This document shows positions 55,646-64,000 of a DNA stretch of 64,000 nt, piece by piece. The notes beneath the pieces were generated by a model, which saw only the letters and a program-made list of their open reading frames with translations, had not been told where the DNA came from and did not search any database. A program made the translations under genes and the position numbers. How positions within the stretch are numbered: position 1 is the first letter of the stretch; the number at the start of each line of letters is the position of its first letter. This DNA is from Chitinophagales bacterium. GTDB taxonomy: Bacteria; Bacteroidota; Bacteroidia; Chitinophagales; UBA10324. The stretch is taken from the NCBI GenBank assembly GCA_013816805.1, contig JACDDS010000017.1, positions 29,286 through 93,285 of the forward strand, in the 5' to 3' direction.

Positions 55646-58600
55646 ATGAAATTTTATACAAAGACCTTAACACTATTAGGAATAGTATTCCTCCTCACCC
55701 TCAAAACCTCACAATCGCAGGTTTGTACCAGCGGACTTTACAATCCATATTACAGTTGTTATTATGGTTCAGCCATTGACAATTTTAATCTAAGTAATAT
55801 CAATCAAACAAATACCGGCTGTTCAGGACCTGATGCGGCAGATTATACTAATTTGAGCTGCGAACTGGCCCAGGGGGAGTCCTATATTTTTTCACTCACT
55901 TCCTCGTCCTATTATCCATATAGTGATTTTGCAGGCATCTGGATTGATTTTAATGATAATGATGATTTTGGAGATGCTGGTGAAATCCTATTCAGCTCAT
56001 CTTACAATGGAGAATTTACCGGGACAATTGCTATTCCTTTAACAGCTCCTCTGGGAATGCATCGTATGAGAGTAAGATTAAATGGAGATTACTATCAATT
56101 TACTTTGCCCGATGCTTGTATGACCTTTTACTATGGGGAAACACAGGATTATACAGCCAATATTTCCGCTGCACCTCCATGTCCCGGAATCTCCTCCTTG
56201 TCAGTTTCAAATGTAACCTTAAGCACGGCCGATATCAATTGGACCTGCAACTCATGTGCAGGGCCTTTTATAATTGAATATGGAATGGCCGGATTTGTTC
56301 CCGGAACAGGCGCTTCTGCTGGTAGTGGTGGTACTATAATAAGCGCTAATACTTCACCTGCTTCCCTTTCCGGACTTACTCCGTCTACTGATTATTCGGT
56401 TTTTATCCGGAGAAATTGTGGAGTTGATGGATACAGCCAGAATTTAGGTCCTGTAAATTTCACTACGGTATATGATGCATGTGGTACTCTGTCGGCTATT
56501 ACGTGTGGAACATCTGTCACCTCCGTTATTCCTCCGGGTACGGGGGCATTTAATACATGTCCCAACCCTCAGGTGGGTAAGGAAAATATTTTTGAATTTA
56601 CAAGTATGGAAGCGGGGACTTATACAATTACTACGACTTCTTATGGATCCGGCGCTTTTGCCTATAAGGAGGCAAGCAGTGGCTGCAATGGGGAGGGATG
56701 GATCTGCATTGATGGCATTTATGGATCCGGAACCTTCATATTAGGATCACTTTCAGCCAATACAAATTATTACCTGATCCATGATGCTTCATCCACATAC
56801 GGTGCGAGTTATACCTTTCAGATTGATTGCTTTACCCCCTATTTTCCCTGTCAAAGTATAACTACAATTGATAGTTGCGGATCACAGGTAAATGCATTTA
56901 TACCTTCAGGGGTAGGAGCGTATTCAAACACACAATGTCAAGATTATCAGAATTACGGCAAGGAGAGAATTTATTCTTTCACGCCAACGGTGTCGGGTAA
57001 TTATACCTTAACCCTCAATCAAAACAATAATGGATATTATAGTGCTGGTTTTAGCTACAAAAAAGCATCCTTAGGCTGTGATGAAAATAACTGGAATTGC
57101 ATCACTGAAACATCCTATAATAACATTTATCTTATCGGTTATTTGTTACAGGATACCACTTACTACTTCCTAGCAGATGCATATTCTCTTTCCGGTGCTG
57201 ATTTTACCTTGCAGATTGATTGCTTTACCCCCTCTTTTCCCTGTCAAAGTATAACTACAATTGATAGTTGCGGATCACAGGTAAATGCATTTATCCCTTC
57301 AGGGGTAGGAGCGTATTCAAATACACAATGTCAAGATTATCAGAATAACGGCAAGGAGAGAATTTATTCTTTCAAGCCAACGGTGGCGGGTAATTATACC
57401 TTAACCCTCAATCAAAACAATTATGGATATAATAGTGCTGGTTTTAGCTACAAAAAAGCATCCTTAGGCTGTGATGAAAATAACTGGAATTGCATCACTG
57501 AAACCTCCTATGATAACACTTATCTTATAGGTTATTTGTTACAAGATACAACTTACTACTTCCTCGAAGACGCATATTCTCTATCCGGTGTTGATTTTAC
57601 ATTGCAGATTGATTGCTTCATTCCTTCAACCCCCTGTGCAACGCCTACCGTTGTATCCTGTAACAGTATCATAAATTTTTCAGTGCCTTCCGGAACAGGT
57701 GCATTTAATCTCACCGGGTGCGGCTATGGAGATAATCCGGTTGGTAAAGAGATAGTTTATGAATTTACACCTACTTTATCAGGAAATGCAAGCATCCATA
57801 TTACTGCTTCTTCATACAGCTTTCCTGTTAAATACTTTTTTAAAGAGGCAGCTTCAGGCTGTAATTCCAATGACTGGAAGTGTATTGGGGAATACTATTC
57901 TTCTACATATTTATTAATACCTGCTACATTGAATGCAGGGACTACCTATTATATAATGGCTGATGGTACTACCTTGAACGGGGGTTCACAATCTTTTGAA
58001 ATTACTTGTCCCGAGGTATGGAATCCGTGTTCTACTATTACACCTATAACGTGCGCATCATCCGTTACAGCAACAATTCCCCAGGGAGTGGGCGCATACA
58101 ATCAATCCTCAGGAATTTCGGGCTTAGAATGTACTGCTTACAATCCATTTGGAAAGGAATTAATTTATTCTTTTTCAGCAACAGTTTCGGGAACTTATGC
58201 CGTTAATGTTACAGGCACAAATTATAATAGTGTAAGTTATCTTATCAAGGATGCATCTTCAGGATGTAATGACTTAAACTGGACATGTATTGGTTCCACG
58301 TCAAACCCAACCTATTCTTATCCCTACTATACGCCTTACCCGTTAGTTGCCGGCCAAACTTATTATATTATGCTAAAGGCAGGAAGCTATAATGGAGCAA
58401 ATCATGATTTTTCTATCAGTTGTCCTGAACCATATTTTCCATGTGATTCTATTCAAAGCGCAAATTGTGGGGATCTTGCTACAGTAAATATTACGAGCGG
58501 ATTGGGAGTTTTTTCTCCACGCAATGGGTTTAGCTACACGGGGAAAGAAAAGATGTTTGAATTTACGCCAGCCGTTTCAGGAAATCATTTGTTTAATGTT

Positions 58601-60556
58601 GAAGACTTAAGTTATAATGAAGAGGTACAATACTCTGTTAAAGTAGCTTCTGACGGATGTAACAATAATAACTGGACACCACTTGCATACGTATATTATG
58701 GAAGTCAGTCAGTGGCTTTCCCTTACCCTTTAACGGCAGGTGAATCGTATTATATTATGGCCGATGGTGCCGATCCTTCACAAACTGCTACACATCAGTT
58801 TACCATTGTGTGTCCTTCCGTTGCCTATGATGCTTGTGCAACCATAACAACCATATCAGGTTGCGGAATTGCGATTACTTCTTCACGTCCTGAAGGATTA
58901 GGTGAATTCGGACCCGTAAATTCTTGTGGATATAACCAGGAACCGGGTAAAGAAAACATTTATGAGTTCATAGCCCCGGCTACAGGGAATTTTGCGTTGG
59001 GTGGGTTCTCCGGTGGGTCAGGTAACGACCTGTTTTTTGTTAAAGAGGTATCGTCCGGATGTAATAATGATGGATGGGAATGTATTGGAGGAAATTTGGC
59101 CCTGGTTTCCGGTACTCATTATTATATTATGGTGGATGGCTTAGATACCATGAGCTCCACCCTGACATTTGAAATTGATTGTCCGAACCCGGATCCCTGT
59201 TTATCAATACAGACAATTACCTGTGGGTATCAAAATCCCGTGAACGTAAATTTTCCACCCGGGGCAGGAACATATAACTTCAATACTTGTAATAATGCTT
59301 ATTACCAACCTGTAGGAAGAGAAGTTATTTATTCGTTTTCGCCTTCAGAATCCGGAAGTTATTACCTTAATTCAAATTATCTTACTTCAGAAACCTATTT
59401 CTTCATTAAAAATGCTTCCGGAGGGTGCGGTGATTCTGGATGGGATTGTATAACAGCTACAGACTATTTTTACTATTCTGATCAACAATTACCCTATGAC
59501 CTAATTGCCGGCAATACCTATTATATTATGGTTGACAATTCGGAAACTTATGGAACATCATTTAGTTTTTATTTAACCTGTGCAACCGGTTGTGCACAAT
59601 ATGCCGACAATGATGCAGATGGTTATGGGGATGCTAATAATGTAAACTACTCCTGTTTTCCCGTATTAGGATATGTACCTGATAATACTGATTGCAATGA
59701 CAATAATTCCGCGGTTTATCCCGGAACTACAGATATGTGCAATGGCATCGATGATAACTGCAATGGTGTTACGGATGAAAATGGTTTTACGGCCACCGTC
59801 ACTCCTTCAGGAACAGTATCCGTCTGCCATGGCGTTCCGGTTGCCCTGACGTCGAACACAGGAGCAGGATTGACTTATCAGTGGTACAAGGGTAACAACC
59901 CGATATCAGGTGCAACCAATTCTACCCTTTCAACCATCAAGAAAGGAAACTTCTCGGTAGTTGAATTGAATGGTGCCTGCACAGCAACTTCAAACACTAC
60001 CACAATAACCAGGATAACAGCACCCAATGCAACCATTACCGCCAGCGGCAGTCTTGACATCTGCACCACCGGATCGGTAACATTGCGTGCCAATTCAAGC
60101 AATAATCACACTTTCACCTATCAGTGGAATAAGGGTGGAATACAGATCAGCGGCGCTACTACTCGTTCCTACGTTGCTACAGGAAGCGGTGATTATACCG
60201 TCAAGGTTACCAATGAGAGCGGGTGTTCCAGTACCTCTGCAATCACTACCGTTTATACATCCTGTAAGGCTGCAGAAACAACAGAGCTGTTAACCGGCAG
60301 ACTGAGTTTGTATCCGAGCCCCAATAATGGTCAGTTCGTGATAGAGCTACAATTGAGTGGCGCGGTGAATGAGCAGGCCGACATTGAAATTCTGAATATA
60401 CTCGGACAAAGCGTTTATTTGAACCGCACAGCAGTAGTGGCTGGCAAATTATTCGAAGGAGTGAAATTTAATGCCTCCGTTCCTGCGGGCGCTTACTTTG
60501 TGAGAATAATTACTGATGCTGAGGTTTACACAGGAATAATAGAGTACCAGAAGTAG
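55646..60556 (+). CDS. Giant secreted repeat protein with GEVED, FN3, metal-binding, Ig-like and T9SS domains
   Basis: A 1636-aa protein. It has a signal peptide (25 aa, ending LKTSQSQ), a GEVED domain (about 85-172: FAGIWIDFNDNDDFGDAGEI), and a fibronectin III domain (about 178-272). About eight cysteine-containing repeats of 115-135 residues follow (about 275-1310), each with C-x-x-I-x-x-x-x-C-G, (P)-x-G-x-G-x-(Y/F), GKExIYxF, A-S-x-G-C, W-x-C-I and TYYIMxD. Next comes a Ca/metal-binding stretch (about 1313-1378: DNDADGYGD, TDCNDNNSAVYPG, CNGIDDNCNG), then two Ig-like domains, and a T9SS type A tail (LSLYPSPNNGQFVIEL, PAGAYFVRI). It is a likely surface adhesin or matrix protein. Confidence 0.88.
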   Translation: MKFYTKTLTLLGIVFLLTLKTSQSQVCTSGLYNPYYSCYYGSAIDNFNLSNINQTNTGCSGPDAADYTNLSCELAQGESYIFSLTSSSYYPYSDFAGIWIDFNDNDDFGDAGEILFSSSYNGEFTGTIAIPLTAPLGMHRMRVRLNGDYYQFTLPDACMTFYYGETQDYTANISAAPPCPGISSLSVSNVTLSTADINWTCNSCAGPFIIEYGMAGFVPGTGASAGSGGTIISANTSPASLSGLTPSTDYSVFIRRNCGVDGYSQNLGPVNFTTVYDACGTLSAITCGTSVTSVIPPGTGAFNTCPNPQVGKENIFEFTSMEAGTYTITTTSYGSGAFAYKEASSGCNGEGWICIDGIYGSGTFILGSLSANTNYYLIHDASSTYGASYTFQIDCFTPYFPCQSITTIDSCGSQVNAFIPSGVGAYSNTQCQDYQNYGKERIYSFTPTVSGNYTLTLNQNNNGYYSAGFSYKKASLGCDENNWNCITETSYNNIYLIGYLLQDTTYYFLADAYSLSGADFTLQIDCFTPSFPCQSITTIDSCGSQVNAFIPSGVGAYSNTQCQDYQNNGKERIYSFKPTVAGNYTLTLNQNNYGYNSAGFSYKKASLGCDENNWNCITETSYDNTYLIGYLLQDTTYYFLEDAYSLSGVDFTLQIDCFIPSTPCATPTVVSCNSIINFSVPSGTGAFNLTGCGYGDNPVGKEIVYEFTPTLSGNASIHITASSYSFPVKYFFKEAASGCNSNDWKCIGEYYSSTYLLIPATLNAGTTYYIMADGTTLNGGSQSFEITCPEVWNPCSTITPITCASSVTATIPQGVGAYNQSSGISGLECTAYNPFGKELIYSFSATVSGTYAVNVTGTNYNSVSYLIKDASSGCNDLNWTCIGSTSNPTYSYPYYTPYPLVAGQTYYIMLKAGSYNGANHDFSISCPEPYFPCDSIQSANCGDLATVNITSGLGVFSPRNGFSYTGKEKMFEFTPAVSGNHLFNVEDLSYNEEVQYSVKVASDGCNNNNWTPLAYVYYGSQSVAFPYPLTAGESYYIMADGADPSQTATHQFTIVCPSVAYDACATITTISGCGIAITSSRPEGLGEFGPVNSCGYNQEPGKENIYEFIAPATGNFALGGFSGGSGNDLFFVKEVSSGCNNDGWECIGGNLALVSGTHYYIMVDGLDTMSSTLTFEIDCPNPDPCLSIQTITCGYQNPVNVNFPPGAGTYNFNTCNNAYYQPVGREVIYSFSPSESGSYYLNSNYLTSETYFFIKNASGGCGDSGWDCITATDYFYYSDQQLPYDLIAGNTYYIMVDNSETYGTSFSFYLTCATGCAQYADNDADGYGDANNVNYSCFPVLGYVPDNTDCNDNNSAVYPGTTDMCNGIDDNCNGVTDENGFTATVTPSGTVSVCHGVPVALTSNTGAGLTYQWYKGNNPISGATNSTLSTIKKGNFSVVELNGACTATSNTTTITRITAPNATITASGSLDICTTGSVTLRANSSNNHTFTYQWNKGGIQISGATTRSYVATGSGDYTVKVTNESGCSSTSAITTVYTSCKAAETTELLTGRLSLYPSPNNGQFVIELQLSGAVNEQADIEILNILGQSVYLNRTAVVAGKLFEGVKFNASVPAGAYFVRIITDAEVYTGIIEYQK
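56821..57213 (+). repeat. 393-bp tandem repeat, copy 1
   Basis: This unit and the next (57214-57606) start with the same GATTGATTGCTTTACCCCCT and stay almost identical for the full 393 bp (131 codons). They encode two of the eight domain repeats. The other repeats of the gene are similar only in protein. Confidence 0.9.
57214..57606 (+). repeat. 393-bp tandem repeat, copy 2
   Basis: Direct partner of 56821-57213 at exactly 393 bp offset, in frame. The differences are mostly single bases, such as the V/A and Y/N changes in the protein, pointing to a recent in-frame duplication. Confidence 0.9.
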
Positions 60557-60591
60557 AAAATAATAAGATACCATTTAACCAAAATCAGGAG

Positions 60592-60673
60592 AAGCTGAAA
60601 ATCCTTGTCCACTTTCTTATAGGACTTAAAAGAGTAAGCACCCGGAAGCCGAAAAGGTTATAGAGTAGGCAAA
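60592..60673 (+). repeat. 82-bp shared upstream element, copy 1
   Basis: This segment (beginning AAGCTGAAAATCC, ending GAGTAGGCAAA) recurs at 63031-63112 with a single mismatch (GGTTA against GGGTA). It lies 18 bp before the start of the 749-aa fibre-like protein gene. It includes GTCC/GGAC arms that could form a small hairpin. It may be a shared 5' untranslated leader or promoter element. Confidence 0.92.
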
Positions 60674-60691
60674 CAATTTTATTATAATAAT

Positions 60692-62941
60692 ATGAAAACT
60701 ATCAGTACATCTTTATGCATCATGATGCTAAGCATCTTCTGCATAATTCATTCTGCAAATGCACAAAACACTTTTCCATCCACTGGCGCAGCAGGCATTG
60801 GCACTACTACACCAAAAGCATCATCACTGCTCGAGGTGAAGTCAACCACCAGGGGTGTGCTGCTGCCGCGCATGACAATGACACAGCGTGATGCTATCTC
60901 CTCCCCAGTGGAGGGACTTTTGATTTACCAAACTGATAAAACCGCTGGATTTTATTATTACAGCGGAACGGCATGGAAAGCCATCTCATCTAAAGGATGG
61001 GAACTCAAAGGCAACAGCGGCACTGATGCCTCAATAAATTTTATCGGCACTACCGATGCTCAGCCACTGATTTTTAAAGTGAATAATCAGAAGGCGGGGT
61101 TAATTGATTACTCAGCTGCAAATGCAAATACAAGTTTCGGATATCAGACGCTCAACTCAAACACAGGAGCAGATAATACTTGTATAGGGTACCAGGCACT
61201 TTTTAATAATACCACAGGAAGTGATAACACTGCCACGGGAATTGGTGCGCTTTATTACAACACCACCGGAAATTACAACGCGGCAAATGGGTCTTATGCC
61301 CTTTATTACAACACCACCGGATTTAACAATACCGCAAACGGAAATCATGCGCTACATATCAACAATACAGGATACGACAACACCGCAAATGGAGCTAGTG
61401 CCCTTTTTTCCAACAACACCGGATATAATAACACCGCAAATGGGGCAGATGCACTTGCTTACAATACCACCGGATTTTCCAACACCGCAAATGGGTATTT
61501 AACCCTTTATAGCAACACCACCGGAGCCTACAACACCGCAAATGGAGCTAGTGCCCTTTTTTCCAACAACACCGGATATTACAACACCGGAAATGGAGTT
61601 AACACCCTTTATTACAACACCTCCGGAAATTACAACGCGGCAAATGGGTCTTATGCCCTTTATTTCAACACCACCGGATTTAACAATACCGCAAACGGAT
61701 ACGAGGCCCTTTATTCCAATACTATCGGATATTTAAACACCGCAAATGGAAATAACGCCCTTCTTGACAACACCTCCGGAAATTACAACGTGGCAAATGG
61801 GTCTTATGCCCTTTCTTTGAACACCACTGGAAATTATAATACTGCCAATGGAATGGATGCGCTTTTTTCCAACCAAAATGGCTACAATAATACCGCCACC
61901 GGTGTTGAGGCCTTGTATAAGGCTAATAATCACGATAACACCGCCTTTGGATATCAATCGCTTTTTAGTAATGTGGGTGATTATAATACTGCAGTGGGAT
62001 TTCAAGCACTATATTCAAATACAACAGGCTATAATAACACTGCTCTTGGAATTAATGCAGATGTTTCAACAGGCGGCCTGTATAGTGCTACTGCTATAGG
62101 TCAAGGTGCGATAGTAGATGCCAGCGAGAAAATGCAGTTAGGCAGTTCTACAACTATATTATCGACCTCTAACGGTTACACTATTGTAAGTGATGGAAGA
62201 TTTAAGGAAAATATAGAAGATAACGATGTTCCTGGTCTTACTTTCATTAATAAGCTGCGTCCCGTAACCTATACCTTCAATTATAAAACATTTGATGATT
62301 TTTTAAGAAGGGACTGCAAGAATAAAATTACGGATGACAACTATCTGAGTCAACTCGCTGAAAAAAGTAAGGCACGCCAAACGGGATTCATTGCACAGGA
62401 GGTAGATAAAGCGGTGAAGGAAAATGGGTTTACATTTAATGGTGTCTATGCTCCGCAAAACGAGCATGATAATTATGCCCTGGACTATAGCAGATTTGTA
62501 GTTCCGCTTGTAAAAGCAGTGCAGGAATTAGATGAAGGTCAAAAGTCGGAGACCGCAAGCCGGAAGTCGGAAGTGGATGATTTGAAATCGGAAATTGAAA
62601 ATCTTAAATCTCAAATCTCAAATCTTCAATCAGGAATAAGCGATGGCACTATAAAAGTTTCTATTGCCAGCGAAACTACCGGCGCCTTGCTCGGTCAAAA
62701 CATTCCCAATCCATTCGACAACTCTACGCTCATCCCCTTCCGCGTTCCGATGAACTGCAGCGACGCTTCGATTGTGATTTCAGAGACTTCAACAGGAAGA
62801 ATCGTTAGAGCAATTCCTGTTTCCTGCGGTGAAACTCAATTCACTCTTGAAGCAGGAACATTTGCAGGTGGGTCTTATTCTTATTCGCTGTATGTGGATG
62901 GGAAAATGATTGACACAAGGACCATGGTGCTGATTAAATAA
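60692..62941 (+). CDS. Fibre-like surface protein: 17-residue repeats, endosialidase-type (S74) chaperone domain, T9SS-like tail
   Basis: A 749-aa protein with a signal peptide (about 25 aa, ending HSANAQ) and a globular N-terminal region (STTRGVLLPRMTMTQRDAI, typical of Bacteroidota tail-like proteins). About 18 repeats of 17 residues follow (about 155-465, consensus NTTGxxNTANGxxALYx). The S74 intramolecular chaperone domain (about 505-600) has SDGRFKENIED, LRPVTYTFN and QTGFIAQEVDKAVKENG. A short coiled coil (about 618-650, from SEVDDLKSEIENLKSQI) and a C-terminal beta-rich segment follow (GQNIPNPFDNSTLIPF ... SYSLYVDGKMIDTRTMVLIK), which resembles a T9SS tail. S74 domains help trimeric fibres fold, as in phage tail spikes. 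It may form a trimeric surface fibre. Confidence 0.85.
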   Translation: MKTISTSLCIMMLSIFCIIHSANAQNTFPSTGAAGIGTTTPKASSLLEVKSTTRGVLLPRMTMTQRDAISSPVEGLLIYQTDKTAGFYYYSGTAWKAISSKGWELKGNSGTDASINFIGTTDAQPLIFKVNNQKAGLIDYSAANANTSFGYQTLNSNTGADNTCIGYQALFNNTTGSDNTATGIGALYYNTTGNYNAANGSYALYYNTTGFNNTANGNHALHINNTGYDNTANGASALFSNNTGYNNTANGADALAYNTTGFSNTANGYLTLYSNTTGAYNTANGASALFSNNTGYYNTGNGVNTLYYNTSGNYNAANGSYALYFNTTGFNNTANGYEALYSNTIGYLNTANGNNALLDNTSGNYNVANGSYALSLNTTGNYNTANGMDALFSNQNGYNNTATGVEALYKANNHDNTAFGYQSLFSNVGDYNTAVGFQALYSNTTGYNNTALGINADVSTGGLYSATAIGQGAIVDASEKMQLGSSTTILSTSNGYTIVSDGRFKENIEDNDVPGLTFINKLRPVTYTFNYKTFDDFLRRDCKNKITDDNYLSQLAEKSKARQTGFIAQEVDKAVKENGFTFNGVYAPQNEHDNYALDYSRFVVPLVKAVQELDEGQKSETASRKSEVDDLKSEIENLKSQISNLQSGISDGTIKVSIASETTGALLGQNIPNPFDNSTLIPFRVPMNCSDASIVISETSTGRIVRAIPVSCGETQFTLEAGTFAGGSYSYSLYVDGKMIDTRTMVLIK
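61150..62090 (+). repeat. Tandem 51-bp repeats (about 18 units) in the fibre-like gene
   Basis: Units of 51 bp encode NTTGxxNTANGxxALYx. Longer blocks recur with different spacing: about 75 bp at 61268 matches 61625 (offset 357, seven units), and about 40 bp at 61387 matches 61540 (offset 153, three units). This indicates repeated recombination among units. The unit number is a manual count. Confidence 0.88.
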
Positions 62942-63030
62942 TTTTCCTTCCTGGCCCCTAACCTGCGAGTGAATACAACCGAGCCAAAAAGAAAAAGCAT
63001 TGGCGCGGTTCAGGTAATACAATAAGGAGA

Positions 63031-63112
63031 AAGCTGAAAATCCTTGTCCACTTTCTTATAGGACTTAAAAGAGTAAGCACCCGGAAGCCGAAAAGGGTAT
63101 AGAGTAGGCAAA
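63031..63112 (+). repeat. 82-bp shared upstream element, copy 2
   Basis: Partner of 60592-60673, lying 18 bp before the start of the lipoprotein gene at 63131. Both copies have the same distance and orientation to the following gene. Confidence 0.92.
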
Positions 63113-63130
63113 TTTTAAAAACCAATTCAT

Positions 63131-63859
63131 ATGAAAAAAATTAGAAAAAATTCGGTGATGGCTATTGTGATTATAGCTGCAGCACTGTTGATTACAACTT
63201 CCTGCCAAAAGGAAAAATCAATGTTACCCGTCAATCCATCTGATCAGAAGGTCACGAACGAAGCCAGTCTGGTAATTCCGCCTCATGACCGCGCATACTC
63301 TCTTATAAGCGCAAAATGGTGGCAATGGGCTTTGAAATTGCCAGTGGAAAATCATCCCTTCCTGGATACTCCGGGCTTTGATGTGACCGAGGGACAATCC
63401 GGACCTATCTGGTATTTAGCCAGTGTGTTGGATACCGTAGTGCGTAACTGTACCATTCCAGCCGGTAAAGGACTTTTTGTTGGAATGCTAAACGCTGAAG
63501 CCTCCAGTCTAGAAGGATACCTAACGGAGGAGGACCAGCGCGCGAATGCAGAATTTAATGCCGATCACATCCACGATGTGTTTGCTACAGTAGACGGCAC
63601 TCCGGTTAAGAATATTGATTCCTTTCGCGCTGCCTCACCTCAGTTCCATTTTTTTGCCCCTACTCCCTGGATTTTCGGCGAAACGGGTGGTCCGGGAACA
63701 GCAGTAGCAGACGGTTACTATCTATTGATCAAGCCCCTTTCAGCAGGTAGCATTCATGTTATTCATTATAGCGGAAGATTTCATTTTTCTATCGCAGAAG
63801 GAGACCCGTTCGACTATGATGCTGCCACGGACATGACTTATAATATTACAGTGAAATAA
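63131..63859 (+). CDS. Secreted lipoprotein of unknown function
   Basis: A 242-aa protein with a lipoprotein signal (hydrophobic stretch, then LLITTSC; Cys ~25 lipidated). The mature part begins with a short Lys/Ser linker and then YSLISAKWWQWALKLPVENHPFLDT, GQSGPIWYLAS and TIPAGKGLFVGMLNAE. The C-terminal ends GRFHFSIAEGDPFDYDAA. The WWQWALxxPxxxHPxxD motif recurs in hypothetical secreted proteins from several phyla, as I recall, but no function is known to me. It shares its upstream element with the fibre-like gene. Confidence 0.75.
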   Translation: MKKIRKNSVMAIVIIAAALLITTSCQKEKSMLPVNPSDQKVTNEASLVIPPHDRAYSLISAKWWQWALKLPVENHPFLDTPGFDVTEGQSGPIWYLASVLDTVVRNCTIPAGKGLFVGMLNAEASSLEGYLTEEDQRANAEFNADHIHDVFATVDGTPVKNIDSFRAASPQFHFFAPTPWIFGETGGPGTAVADGYYLLIKPLSAGSIHVIHYSGRFHFSIAEGDPFDYDAATDMTYNITVK

Positions 63860-63894
63860 GGAAGTTGATAATTTGTAAAAGCTAACATTTAATC

Positions 63895-63954
63895 TGACAG
63901 ACAGGGATTAACTTAGAGTTGAGTTAACACAATTCATTAACCCCTAAACTGTCA
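63895..63954. repeat. Imperfect inverted repeat before the last gene start
   Basis: TGACAG (63895-63900) pairs with CTGTCA (63949-63954), and inside GGGATTAA (63904-63911) pairs with TTAACCCC (63937-63944) with one mismatch. This might be the end of an insertion sequence or a leader hairpin. The other end is beyond the window. Confidence 0.45.
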
Positions 63955-63957
63955 GAA

Positions 63958-64000
63958 ATGAAAACTGAAATCAAGTTAGTAAAAACAAAATTAGGACTGC
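63958..64000 (+). CDS. Start of a gene, possibly an IS481-like transposase (partial)
   Basis: Only 14 codons are visible: MKTEIKLVKTKLGL. This N-terminus resembles, from memory, helix-turn-helix transposases of IS481 type in Bacteroidota (…KxGLLxLAxxLGN). The inverted repeat just upstream fits an IS end. With so few residues the call is a guess. Confidence 0.35.
   Translation, partial: MKTEIKLVKTKLGL

Noticed and set aside
61150..62090. Regularly spaced repeats that could suggest a CRISPR array
   Set aside because: The repeats are directly adjacent 51-bp coding units in frame within a long open gene, without spacers or cas genes.

Overview
The window looks like a chromosomal segment of a member of the Bacteroidota, probably a Chitinophagales- or Sphingobacteriales-like environmental bacterium. 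The evidence is AT-rich DNA, at least six secreted proteins with type IX secretion (T9SS) C-terminal sorting tails, SdhC-A-B in the Bacteroidota order, a cobalamin riboswitch before a TonB-dependent receptor, LytS/LytTR signalling, weak Shine-Dalgarno sites and many apparent TTG starts. I see no rRNA, tRNA or CRISPR array.

Positions 1-16000 mix housekeeping genes with decaying ones. They hold the end of an acyl-CoA carboxylase gene, a UbiA-like membrane protein, an SplB-like radical SAM gene with an internal deletion, a small lipoprotein, an esterase pseudogene and a secreted sulfatase. These are followed by mqnD (menaquinone by the futalosine route), maf, rnhA, a vitamin B12 locus (riboswitch, BtuB-like receptor, PP-loop ATPase, convergent DUF6580-like membrane protein), a DinB remnant, a protein made of five zinc-ribbon repeats, and prfB with its programmed +1 frameshift.

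Positions 16000-43100 are mostly ordinary: small envelope proteins, a HIT protein, sdhCAB, two large T9SS cargo proteins, ribE, a cysteine-cluster protein, an ABC-F ATPase, an ALDH7-type dehydrogenase, a TPR protein, a phosphosulfolactate synthase homologue, aroE, rmuC, prfC, a PA0069-type radical SAM protein and exonuclease III.

Positions 43374-48328 (minus strand) carry a peptide natural-product (RiPP) locus of the 'grasp-with-spasm' type. A 46-residue double-glycine precursor, too short for routine gene calling, is followed by an ATP-grasp maturase, an 88-aa unknown protein, a SPASM-domain protein without the radical SAM cysteine motif, and a C39-peptidase ABC exporter. The exporter reading frame is broken at a run of 11 A. 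This is the most interesting system in the window.

Positions 48780-55600 hold a DUF1330 pseudogene, two LytS-type sensor kinases whose last ~606 bp are almost identical, one LytTR response regulator, and the eroded remains of a second regulator duplicated just downstream. Positions 55646-64000 are a surface-protein region: a 1636-aa repeat protein, a 749-aa fibre-like protein with 17-residue repeats and an endosialidase-type chaperone domain, and an unknown lipoprotein. The last two share an 82-bp sequence upstream of their starts. The window ends at what may be the 5' end of a transposase gene.

Several genes are broken by single-base shifts or deletions. Whether these are real decay or assembly errors cannot be told from the sequence alone.
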